This document shows, piece by piece, positions 1 through 6,367 of a stretch of 9,523 bases of DNA. Source of the stretch: Akkermansiaceae bacterium. Lineage in GTDB: Bacteria; Verrucomicrobiota; Verrucomicrobiia; Verrucomicrobiales; Akkermansiaceae. The translations under genes were made by a program, and so were the position numbers. The notes beneath the pieces were generated by a model, which had not been told where the DNA came from, ran no database searches, and saw nothing but the letters and a program-made list of their open reading frames with translations. The stretch lies in assembly GCA_023301545.1 (NCBI GenBank), contig JALZUI010000069.1:1-9523 (forward strand). Direction: 5' to 3'. The stretch's first letter is position 1; each line of letters opens with the position of its first letter.

Positions 1-96
1 ATCAGAGGTGGGCATATTAGACTCAACCAGAGAGCTCGAAATACTTATTCCCGCAGCGTGATCTAGTGTAAAGCTAGAGGGTTTCATTTTTAGCAT
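1..96 (-). CDS. Possible 5' end of a minus-strand gene, cut by the window edge
   Basis: A minus-strand frame is open from an ATG at 96 (second in-frame ATG at 87) to the window edge, giving 32 codons, starting MLKMKPSSFTLDHAAG. The frame is closed upstream by a TGA at 109-111. There is no Shine-Dalgarno sequence before either ATG and no family is recognisable in so short a piece. A plus-strand frame over the same bases ends in a TGA at 59-61 and could equally be the tail of an incoming gene. I include the minus-strand reading only as a candidate. Confidence 0.22.
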   Translation of the reverse strand, partial: MLKMKPSSFTLDHAAGISISSSLVESNMPTSD

Positions 97-489
97 AACA
101 GTATTAGATCACTCACCCGTGCTGATATTTGCACTTCGCTTAGTTAGCTGGTTGTAATGGGTCGATCTCATTTACTAATCCTTATAATACAAAGAAAAAA
201 TTTGGTTTCAAGGGAAAAAGGTAGCCTCTATAATTTAGTTAAGATAGATTTATTATTGCGTTCCCTTTACCAACCAATATTCGTATTTAAGATACCTAAA
301 ATTTTTGGAATTGTTAGACAGTTGGGGAAACTCAAATTTTATGCCTTGGGCATTACGTTTCACCCGAAAGCCGTTCATTCCTTAGAGGTAGCTGAGGATC
401 TTATGCTGTCGGTTTTGTTCTTTGTGGTGGACGATTTTCACGGTTCCTCCTTGCCTGTTATTTATCGAGGTCGTAGGAAGAATGGCGTT
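97..489. other. AT-rich intergenic region without a convincing gene
   Basis: This stretch is clearly richer in A+T than the genes around it. The reading frame of the downstream Smr-like gene stays open back to 157, but its translation there is a hydrophobic, compositionally odd sequence without family features, so I treat it as non-coding. It holds two perfect TATAAT hexamers (183-188 and 229-234), neither with a good -35 box at 16-18 bases. It also holds a TAGACA / TTTTAT pair (315-320 and 337-342). I recognise no riboswitch, tRNA or other structured RNA here. Confidence 0.5.
315..342 (+). promoter_or_regulatory. Candidate sigma70-like promoter for the Smr-like gene
   Basis: TAGACA at 315-320 matches the TTGACA -35 consensus at five of six positions. 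TTTTAT at 337-342 matches TATAAT at four of six, and the spacer is 16 bases. Initiation would fall near 349, leaving a leader of about 140 bases before the ATG at 490. In AT-rich DNA such matches arise often by chance, so this is only a candidate. Confidence 0.2.
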
Positions 490-858
490 ATGGAAGAGTG
501 TCCCAAGTGTGAATTTCCCTTAGCCGCGATGGGGCTGGCGACTTGTCCTAAGTGTGATTACTCAGGTGGGGGCGTGACACGTTCGGCGCGGAATGGGGTC
601 TTAGAGGTGGACATTGCTCATTCGGGCGAAACTTGGGAAGTGGCGAAGGCTAAGTTGGATCGGGCGATTGATGATGCCCTGTATTACAATCACTCGGGCC
701 TCAAAATCGTTCACGGCTGGGGGGCGCAATCTGGAGGACAATCTGTTATTGCTCCACGGGCAAAGGCGTACCTTCGTCATGTTGCGGAGGAGATGGGAGG
801 GCGTTATGCGGTCGATCGGAATACTGAAGGAGCCTCCATTCTATGGTTTAATCGCTAG
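490..858 (+). CDS. Zinc-ribbon protein with Smr-like domain
   Basis: A 122-residue cytoplasmic protein. Residues 4-22 hold two CPKC knuckles (C4/C7 and C19/C22), a four-cysteine zinc ribbon. Residues about 37-120 resemble a small MutS-related (Smr) domain: a beta-strand, a motif around DIAHSGET (41-48), a helix and the conserved HGWG (75-78), then a helix and a final strand near SILWF. Smr domains bind nucleic acids and many are DNA or RNA endonucleases. The usual LDLHG motif is altered here, so activity is uncertain. I chose ATG 490 because AGGAAG at 475-480 lies nine bases upstream and the first cysteine pair begins directly after it. The frame is open further upstream (ATGs at 403 and 157), but that part looks non-coding. 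The amidase gene follows after 56 bases, possibly on the same transcript. Being a gene is quite sure; the Smr assignment is probable. Confidence 0.72.
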   Translation: MEECPKCEFPLAAMGLATCPKCDYSGGGVTRSARNGVLEVDIAHSGETWEVAKAKLDRAIDDALYYNHSGLKIVHGWGAQSGGQSVIAPRAKAYLRHVAEEMGGRYAVDRNTEGASILWFNR

Positions 859-883
859 GGATTATTCGTTCCGGAGTTGCATA

Positions 884-910
884 CCTGTCTATTTAGACTT
901 AATACAGGGA
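884..910 (+). promoter_or_regulatory. Hairpin overlapping the amidase Shine-Dalgarno site
   Basis: The likely ribosome binding site of the amidase gene is AGGGA (906-910), only four bases before the ATG at 915. CCTGT at 884-888 is the exact complement of ACAGG at 904-908, so a 5-bp hairpin with a 15-base loop would cover part of it. A competing hairpin, GTCTA (887-891) with TAGAC (894-898), uses some of the same bases and would leave the site free. Both stems are short, so regulation is only a possibility. Confidence 0.25.
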
Positions 911-914
911 TCTC

Positions 915-2138
915 ATGAAAAAGAATCTTTTCCTCGCTGCGCTAGTTCTCCTCACGATCGTGACGGTTGCTTATGTCATGTGGTCAACGCGCGAACCTGA
1001 GTACCGAACCGATATTTCAGAACTGTCTGAGGATCCTAAATGGTCTAAGCTGGCTGAGGTTAAATCGGAGCTTACGGCTGCTGAGTTTGAAGACAAATTA
1101 AAGCGCTATTTCGTGGTAGGGGATGTTTGGAAAGAGGAATTAAGCCTCTCCGCTGACGCGCTCTATGATAAGAGTGGTGAGCAACTCTATGCCTTTGGGC
1201 AATCAGAAGGGGTTTCACGTTATTGGCGAACCAAGGAGGAGCTCGGAGTTCGTTCGGGCGAGCGAGCTTTGGAGGGGATTAAGGTCACCCTAGATCCAGG
1301 ACATATTGGCGGAAAATGTGCTAAGATGGAGGAACGCTGGTTTGTTATTGGAGATAGCTTACCTGTAATGGAAGGGGAGATGGCGCTTCTGGTTGCGCAG
1401 TTGATTAAGCCTCAGTTGGAGGCTCTCGGAGCGATTGTAACGCTGACCAGAGGCGAAAACAAACCCGTGGCTCGCTTCCGCTCACCACATTACCAAGCGC
1501 TCGCGAAGGCGAAGGTGGAGGCTCTTGATCTGGACCCAGCTCTTACGGAACTCTACGCTGAAAAGATGTTCTACCGCACGGCTGAAATTCGGGCGAGGGC
1601 GGTGAAGGTGAATGAACGCTTTCAACCTGATTTAGTGGTTGCTTTACACTTTAATGCCGAGGCTTGGGGAGATCCTAATGATCCGAAACTGGTTACGAAT
1701 AATCACTTCCATATCCTACTGAATGGAGCGTACACCGAGGGGGAAGTTCGTAAGGCGGATCAACGCTATGAAATGATTGAGCGAATCCTAGAGGGGACGA
1801 TTGATGAAGAGATTGAGCTCTCGGCCTCTTTTGTGAAGGCGTTCCAGACGGAAACGCAGTTGCCTCCGTATCAATACGAGCCGAACTCACGTCGGGCTAA
1901 GCCTGTAGATGAAGAAGGCTATGTTTGGGCTCGGAACCTCCTCGCTAACCGTCTCTTTTCCTGTCCCACGATCTTTCTGGAACCATATATCATGAACTCG
2001 CAAGAGGTCTTTAATCGGGTTCAACTAGGCGACTATAAAGGAACGAAAGAGGTGAATGGAGAACTCCGCAAATCGATCTTCCGTGAATATGCTGATGCCG
2101 TTGTGCTAGGGATCGAGCAGTATTACACGGAACAATAA
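915..2138 (+). CDS. N-acetylmuramoyl-L-alanine amidase, Amidase_3 family, membrane anchored
   Basis: A 407-residue zinc amidase predicted to cut the bond between N-acetylmuramic acid and L-alanine in peptidoglycan, outside the inner membrane. Residues 4-22 form one hydrophobic segment after MKKN and act as a signal anchor; there is no lipobox. A region of about 100 residues without a recognised domain links it to the catalytic domain (about 122-402). The expected zinc ligands are visible as H130 in LDPGH, E153 in VMEGEM and H245 in ALHFNA. E356 in FLEPYIMNS fits the catalytic glutamate of AmiA/AmiC/CwlV-like enzymes. The domain is much longer than the usual 180-220 residues because of extra sequence around 180-220 and 250-345. 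The start is the ATG at 915 with AGGGA four bases upstream. It lies 56 bases after the Smr-like gene and converges on menD. Family assignment is strong; the exact role (cell separation, recycling or remodelling) is not visible. Confidence 0.88.
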   Translation: MKKNLFLAALVLLTIVTVAYVMWSTREPEYRTDISELSEDPKWSKLAEVKSELTAAEFEDKLKRYFVVGDVWKEELSLSADALYDKSGEQLYAFGQSEGVSRYWRTKEELGVRSGERALEGIKVTLDPGHIGGKCAKMEERWFVIGDSLPVMEGEMALLVAQLIKPQLEALGAIVTLTRGENKPVARFRSPHYQALAKAKVEALDLDPALTELYAEKMFYRTAEIRARAVKVNERFQPDLVVALHFNAEAWGDPNDPKLVTNNHFHILLNGAYTEGEVRKADQRYEMIERILEGTIDEEIELSASFVKAFQTETQLPPYQYEPNSRRAKPVDEEGYVWARNLLANRLFSCPTIFLEPYIMNSQEVFNRVQLGDYKGTKEVNGELRKSIFREYADAVVLGIEQYYTEQ

Positions 2139-2154
2139 GTTAGCGCTTCGCCGC

Positions 2155-3735
2155 TCAGGACAGATTACGCCAGAAATCGGCGGTTTCGTCAGCGTCTGGG
2201 AAGACCTCGATAATCAAGGGCTTGTCGTTCTCGTCCTGTTCATCCAGATCTTCTGGGTTACGTACCGCTAGGTAATCCCAGCCCCACATTTTAGCGTAGT
2301 GCTCAAAGGTGATTTCGTGCGCTTGGGCAAAATTGTCTTGTTCGCTTTCGCTGAGAGAGCTGAGGCGTGGGAGGTGGGAGAAGATTTGTCCACCGCCATT
2401 ATTGATGATCACTAGTCGGCGCCCCGTGAGTTCGATTTGATCGCTCATAATGAGGGCGTTGAGATCATAAATCGCGGTTAGATCCCCAATGATAGCCCAA
2501 GCATTCTCGACCTCGCGAGAGGTGCCGAACCAAGTAGCGATTTGGCCATCGATTCCATTAGCGCCTCGATTCGCCCAAACCTCGGGAGTGGGGATTTCAC
2601 GCTGAGCAAAGCTGGCCCATTCACGGATCGGAAGGCTATTGCCCAGGTAGAGGGAATCCGCTGTAGCGGTGTGGAGAGAAATGTTTCGGATTAATCCAGG
2701 CTCAGAACTCGGGAAGGCTTCTAGTAGCTCGTCCACTGTGGCGCGGCGTCCTTGTTCACCAGCTAAATGATCCAGAATGTCTCCGATCTCGCCTTGGAGG
2801 CCAATTCCATCGATAACTCGACCGACGTCAGCATGAATGACCGTCGAGGGACGTGCTAGGCCAGGGTAGCCAGAGTTTGTGATAGAGAGAACCTCGACCT
2901 CAGGGGACGTTTCTAAATCACGCCAAAAGCGCCCATGAGGAACTTCCCCTAGGCGAAGAACTTTGCCGGGGAGTTCGTCTGATAATTCGGGACGGAGGAG
3001 GAGCTGCGCCTGTAAGGCTTCGCGCAACCCCGAATGAGGATCTGCAATTACAGGAACGCCAAGGGTTTCGACAAAGTGAAAGACGGCTTCTCTTTCCATC
3101 GGACGGAGCCCGCCAATCATAACAACTAGTCCTGCAAAAATCTTATCACGTAGAAATTCGACCACTAGGGAGCCATCAAAATTCGCACGGGCAGGGAGGA
3201 AATCCCCGATTTCATCTAGAGGGAGAGCGCTGATCTGGTCGGCCTCAAATTGCTCCTCTAATGGCAGGTTGACATGCAGGGGCGTGATTCCGCTCCAATT
3301 CTCCAGAGGAGAAAGCTCGGCTTCATAACTCTGTCCAAACTCAGCGTATGAGCCAAAGAGGTTTACTTGCTCGATCGCTTGGGGCGCTCCTGAGTTGCGA
3401 AACTGTTCTGGTCGATCCGCGGAAATAATGATGAGAGGGCGGGCTTGATAATGAGCCTCGATCACAGCGGGTAAACATTCGGCAACAGCTGTTCCTGAGG
3501 TAGTAATGACGGCACAGGGCTCGCCAAAGGACATTGTGCGTCCCAGCGCAAAAAAGGCGGCGCCACGTTCGTCTGGATGATAATAGAGTTCCAACCCATC
3601 GGTACGCTCTAGCAATAGCACAAGTGGTGCATTACGGGCTCCGGGACAAAGGACGAAGTTGGTAATGCCGTGTCGAAGGCATTCCGTAAGTAAGTGCTGC
3701 GCTAATTCCATAGGAAGGTCTGCACTATGGAACAA
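2155..3735 (-). CDS. menD: 2-succinyl-5-enolpyruvyl-6-hydroxy-3-cyclohexene-1-carboxylate synthase (MenD)
   Basis: A thiamine-diphosphate enzyme that joins isochorismate and 2-oxoglutarate, with loss of CO2, to make SEPHCHC in menaquinone synthesis. It has 526 residues, slightly shorter than E. coli MenD (556). The N-terminal domain has CPGARNAPL (30-38, compare CPGSRxxPL), HPDERG with the ThDP-activating glutamate E56, SGTAVAE (80-86) and ADRPEQFRNSGAPQAI. The C-terminal domain has NRGANGIDG (389-397), the metal/cofactor segment beginning GDLTAIYDLNAL (417-428) and NNGGGQIFSHLP (445-456). The stated start is a TTG preceded by CAGG. An ATG at 3711 (518 residues) is an equally reasonable start and fits the usual N-terminus of the family. 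It is the last gene of the five-gene minus-strand run and converges with the amidase gene. Confidence 0.95.
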   Translation of the reverse strand: MFHSADLPMELAQHLLTECLRHGITNFVLCPGARNAPLVLLLERTDGLELYYHPDERGAAFFALGRTMSFGEPCAVITTSGTAVAECLPAVIEAHYQARPLIIISADRPEQFRNSGAPQAIEQVNLFGSYAEFGQSYEAELSPLENWSGITPLHVNLPLEEQFEADQISALPLDEIGDFLPARANFDGSLVVEFLRDKIFAGLVVMIGGLRPMEREAVFHFVETLGVPVIADPHSGLREALQAQLLLRPELSDELPGKVLRLGEVPHGRFWRDLETSPEVEVLSITNSGYPGLARPSTVIHADVGRVIDGIGLQGEIGDILDHLAGEQGRRATVDELLEAFPSSEPGLIRNISLHTATADSLYLGNSLPIREWASFAQREIPTPEVWANRGANGIDGQIATWFGTSREVENAWAIIGDLTAIYDLNALIMSDQIELTGRRLVIINNGGGQIFSHLPRLSSLSESEQDNFAQAHEITFEHYAKMWGWDYLAVRNPEDLDEQDENDKPLIIEVFPDADETADFWRNLS

Positions 3736-3850
3736 TTACGGCCTGCGATACAACCGCAAAGTCACCTGATCCCAAAAAATTCAGTTGAGGGGTCGCAAAT
3801 GAGGCAGGGAATAATCGTCGAAAGCTCTTGGGAGAACTAAGTAGCGGCCT
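3736..3850 (-). other. 115-base gap between the lipoprotein gene and menD
   Basis: This is the widest gap in the minus-strand run. I see no coding frame and no good intrinsic terminator. On the minus strand there is a T6 tract (3774-3779 as A's on the plus strand) but no stable stem directly before it. TTG-type -35 candidates are present without a convincing -10 box. menD may therefore be read through from upstream or have a promoter I cannot define. Confidence 0.35.
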
Positions 3851-4354
3851 TTAGAACTCCAATTTGGGAGGAGTGGCTAGAGTCGGAATGATCTCTTTAA
3901 GAGCGTCTTTATCGCTTAGTTTTTCACTCTCGGGCTCTTCGGTGGCTGGTTTCTCTACGACAGGGGCGGGTTCGCTCAAGGGGGTGAGCGATTCCTTCTT
4001 CTTACTCCCAAAGTTAGGAATAACCAAGACGCGGTCACCTTGCTTCGGGGTCCCTGAAATAATGTCAGCGGCACTGAGCGAGCCAATGCTTTCCTCGGTC
4101 GGAGTCAAGGTCGCGCGTCGTTCTCCTGCTTCGATATAATAGTTCTGGAACTCTCTCGCATCATTCGCTCTTACAATACGGATGAGAACGAACTGTTCAT
4201 CCTCATTAACCGAGATTACTTTCCCGATTTCCCGAGTACGTCTGGTGACAACTTTCTTATTTTCGTCTGGGATTTTATCTAGGGGATTCTCCTCTGGAGC
4301 CTTACTGCAGGAACACAGAGCAAGGGTGATTAAGAGAAGAAGCTGAGATTTCAT
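3851..4354 (-). CDS. Putative lipoprotein of unknown function
   Basis: A 167-residue secreted protein I do not recognise by family. Residues 1-16 form a lipoprotein signal: MKSQ, a leucine-rich core, and the lipobox L13-C14-S15-C16, so C16 is the likely lipidated cysteine. After a short charged linker, residues about 40-113 look like a small beta-rich fold (EIGKVISVNEDEQFVLIRI, later SAADIISGTPKQGDRVLVIP). Residues 115-150 are low complexity, rich in Pro, Glu, Lys and Ser, as in a flexible surface linker. The start is well supported: AGAGGA (complement of 4362-4367) lies seven bases before the ATG, the clearest Shine-Dalgarno site in the cluster. It lies 65 bases downstream of the CvpA-like gene. 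The protein could act at the envelope with that membrane protein, but this is inferred only from position. Confidence 0.75.
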   Translation of the reverse strand: MKSQLLLLITLALCSCSKAPEENPLDKIPDENKKVVTRRTREIGKVISVNEDEQFVLIRIVRANDAREFQNYYIEAGERRATLTPTEESIGSLSAADIISGTPKQGDRVLVIPNFGSKKKESLTPLSEPAPVVEKPATEEPESEKLSDKDALKEIIPTLATPPKLEF

Positions 4355-4419
4355 GCCTTTATCCTCTGATATAATGAGGAAGCTGTGAAGTTAAATTATT
4401 GATTGAGGCTCGATGAACC

Positions 4420-5208
4420 CTAGAGTTTTTGCCAGTCGATGTCGCGGAGGATTTCGCGGTGCTCTTTTTTACTGAGGAAGTTTTTGACCTGCGGGTCGTT
4501 AAAGAGCTTGGTGAAATCACCTTGGGAAATGTTTTGCGCGATCTTGGGGGAGGAGGCGAGTCTCAAGAATTCGTGCTGAGCTAAGAGGGGCGCGAGAGCG
4601 GTCTTTTTCTCTCCTTGGGCTTGTCCCGTGGTGTAGACGGTAAGGCCCTTAATGAGGTCACAGCGGTAAGCCGTTTTGGTCGGGTCAGTGATTTGTTGCA
4701 GTTCTCCGAACCAGCTCCCTTGAGTCTTATTAAGAAGGGTTGAAACCCACCCAGATTCTCGATGTTCGACCTTGTCGTTGAGGAAGTTCATGGCGTTAAA
4801 CTGGTGTGAAGCGCTGCCTCCACTGTAGAGTCCAAAACCACCTAAACCGAGACCTGCGACACCAGAGACGAGCTTGGCGTGTTTGATTTTTTCTAACGAA
4901 CCTAACATTGGTAAGAGGACGATTCCTACTCCATGTCGAACGGCGGTATAAGCCGCTGCCGCTGCCGTGCCAGCGATACCAAGTGGCATCCAGGGTTCAG
5001 GGCTTTCGGTGAAATTACTAATCAGACTGTCGCCGTGCTTAAAGCTAAACCAAAAGGCAATAGCGGCAGCGATGAATCCAGTAATGCCGAGTACGACACG
5101 GATAACGCCCTTGATGACTCCTAGGACAATAAAGAGAACAAGAACTCCTCCACCAGCTAGCCCAAGTTGCCCCTCACTGAGTTGCGAGACGAAATCACCG
5201 AGATTCAT
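4420..5208 (-). CDS. CvpA-like multi-spanning membrane protein
   Basis: A 262-residue inner-membrane protein. Hydrophobic segments lie at about residues 16-31, 36-56, 75-100 and 113-130. The pattern of a first helix followed by GVIKGVIRVVLGITGFIAA (30-48) resembles the N-terminal half of the CvpA/colicin V production family, where a helix, a short GxxRG-like turn and a second helix are typical. Residues 135-262 form a soluble, charged, probably helical tail that I do not recognise and that typical CvpA proteins (about 160-220 residues) lack. The molecular function of CvpA proteins is not settled. The ATG lies six bases after the aroC stop codon with no good Shine-Dalgarno site, which suggests translational coupling. 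The gene is clear; the family link is moderate. Confidence 0.7.
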   Translation of the reverse strand: MNLGDFVSQLSEGQLGLAGGGVLVLFIVLGVIKGVIRVVLGITGFIAAAIAFWFSFKHGDSLISNFTESPEPWMPLGIAGTAAAAAYTAVRHGVGIVLLPMLGSLEKIKHAKLVSGVAGLGLGGFGLYSGGSASHQFNAMNFLNDKVEHRESGWVSTLLNKTQGSWFGELQQITDPTKTAYRCDLIKGLTVYTTGQAQGEKKTALAPLLAQHEFLRLASSPKIAQNISQGDFTKLFNDPQVKNFLSKKEHREILRDIDWQKL

Positions 5209-5214
5209 AGCGAA

Positions 5215-6312
5215 TTACTTAAAGGTGATTTTACCGTTTTGGCCACGTTGTCTGAGTAAATGATCACACAGAACGAGGTTCACCATCGCTTCGACCATCG
5301 GGACGGCGCGAGGGAGTACACAGGCGTCATGACGTCCACGGCCTTTGAGGGTCGAGTCTTCCTTATCAGAGTTCACGGTGTCTTGTTCGCTCATGATTGT
5401 GGCGGTCGGCTTAAAGGCGACACGGAAGATGAGGTTTTCTCCATTAGAGATTCCACCTTGGATTCCACCAGAATTATTGGTCTTAGTCCGCACGCGGTCA
5501 CCTTCCATATAAAAGGCGTCATTGTGTTCTCTGCCTGTTTGGAGCGTACCAGAAAAGCCAGATCCTACTTCAAATCCTTTAGTAGCAGGAATGCTCAGCA
5601 TAGCCTTAGCCAGTTCGGCATCGAGCTTATCAAAAACTGGGGCTCCCAGTCCAGCTGGACAACCGCGGACGATACACTCGACGACGCCACCAATAGAATT
5701 TCCATCACCACGCACTTCTTTGATTCGATCAATCATCGTGTCAACCATAGCGGTATCTCCGGTACGAACGATGTTTGATTCGATCTGCTCCTTTGTAATG
5801 GTGCTGTGATCGACAGAAGCGTTGAGATCTTGAATAGATTTGACCCAGGCTAAAACCTCGAGGTCAGGGCAAAGGGTTTTAATCACTTGTTGCGCAACGG
5901 CGGCAGCGGCAACTCGTCCGATTGTTTCACGGGCAGAAGCACGGCCTCCACCTTGCCAATTACGAAGTCCGTATTTGGCTTCATAGGTGTAGTCTGCGTG
6001 GGAAGGGCGGTAATTGACGGCCATTTCCTCATACGCAGCGGGGCGCGCGTCCTTATTACGGACGAGGATCGCAATCGAGGTACCTAAGGTTACGCCTTGA
6101 AAGGTGCCAGAGAGAATTTCGCAGACATCGGCTTCTTTCCGAGGGGTGACAATCTCACTTTGCCCCGGGCGACGACGATCGAGCTCGAACTGAATCATTT
6201 CTTCCGAGAGAGGAATCCCTGCAGGACACCCATCAATCATTACTCCTACTCCTCCACCATGAGATTCTCCCCATGTGGCGATTCGATATGCTTGACCAAA
6301 GATACTAGACAC
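5215..6312 (-). CDS. aroC: Chorismate synthase
   Basis: A 365-residue enzyme of the cytoplasm that converts 5-enolpyruvylshikimate-3-phosphate to chorismate by a 1,4-elimination needing reduced FMN. It is the last step of the shikimate pathway and feeds aromatic amino acids, folate and, through isochorismate, menaquinone. Family signatures are all present: [16 protein letters not shown] (5-20) with catalytic H18, DRRRPGQ (45-51), [10 protein letters not shown] (101-110) with the second catalytic H105, [10 protein letters not shown] (121-130), GDGNSIGG (202-209), the FMN-site run [14 protein letters not shown] (279-292) and [15 protein letters not shown] (324-338). Length matches the family. 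The start is GTG; there is no clear Shine-Dalgarno site, but the N-terminus fits the family exactly. It follows the U32 gene by 55 bases and is close-coupled to the CvpA-like gene. Confidence 0.97.
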   Translation of the reverse strand: MSSIFGQAYRIATWGESHGGGVGVMIDGCPAGIPLSEEMIQFELDRRRPGQSEIVTPRKEADVCEILSGTFQGVTLGTSIAILVRNKDARPAAYEEMAVNYRPSHADYTYEAKYGLRNWQGGGRASARETIGRVAAAAVAQQVIKTLCPDLEVLAWVKSIQDLNASVDHSTITKEQIESNIVRTGDTAMVDTMIDRIKEVRGDGNSIGGVVECIVRGCPAGLGAPVFDKLDAELAKAMLSIPATKGFEVGSGFSGTLQTGREHNDAFYMEGDRVRTKTNNSGGIQGGISNGENLIFRVAFKPTATIMSEQDTVNSDKEDSTLKGRGRHDACVLPRAVPMVEAMVNLVLCDHLLRQRGQNGKITFK

Positions 6313-6367
6313 GCAGTGGATTTACACACGCTCTTCTCAGCATGCAATCAAGAATTTAGGAATGTGA

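Noticed and set aside
62..90. Terminator at the left edge (TCTAG/CTAGA stem then a T-rich run)
   Set aside because: A 5-bp, AT-rich stem with the T-rich run interrupted and displaced by GGG is too weak to call.
341..385. 14-codon plus-strand frame starting MPWALRF
   Set aside because: It is very short, has no ribosome site at normal spacing, and lies in AT-rich spacer DNA.
157..489. N-terminal extension of the Smr-like protein by 111 residues
   Set aside because: The frame is open, but the translation lacks family features, the DNA is AT-rich as in spacers, and the ATG at 490 has a ribosome site and begins directly at the zinc ribbon.
614..1000. Plus-strand frame of 128 codons overlapping the Smr-like and amidase genes
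   Set aside because: It lies in another frame across two recognisable genes and shows no family features.
2139..2157. Bidirectional terminator between the amidase gene and menD
   Set aside because: AGCG/CGCT (2142-2145 and 2152-2155) can pair, but the stem has only 4 bp and there is no T tract on either strand.
4361..4400. Promoter directly before the lipoprotein gene (TTAACT with TATATC on the minus strand)
   Set aside because: The spacing is 15 bases and initiation would fall within the Shine-Dalgarno site, so it would not give a usable message.
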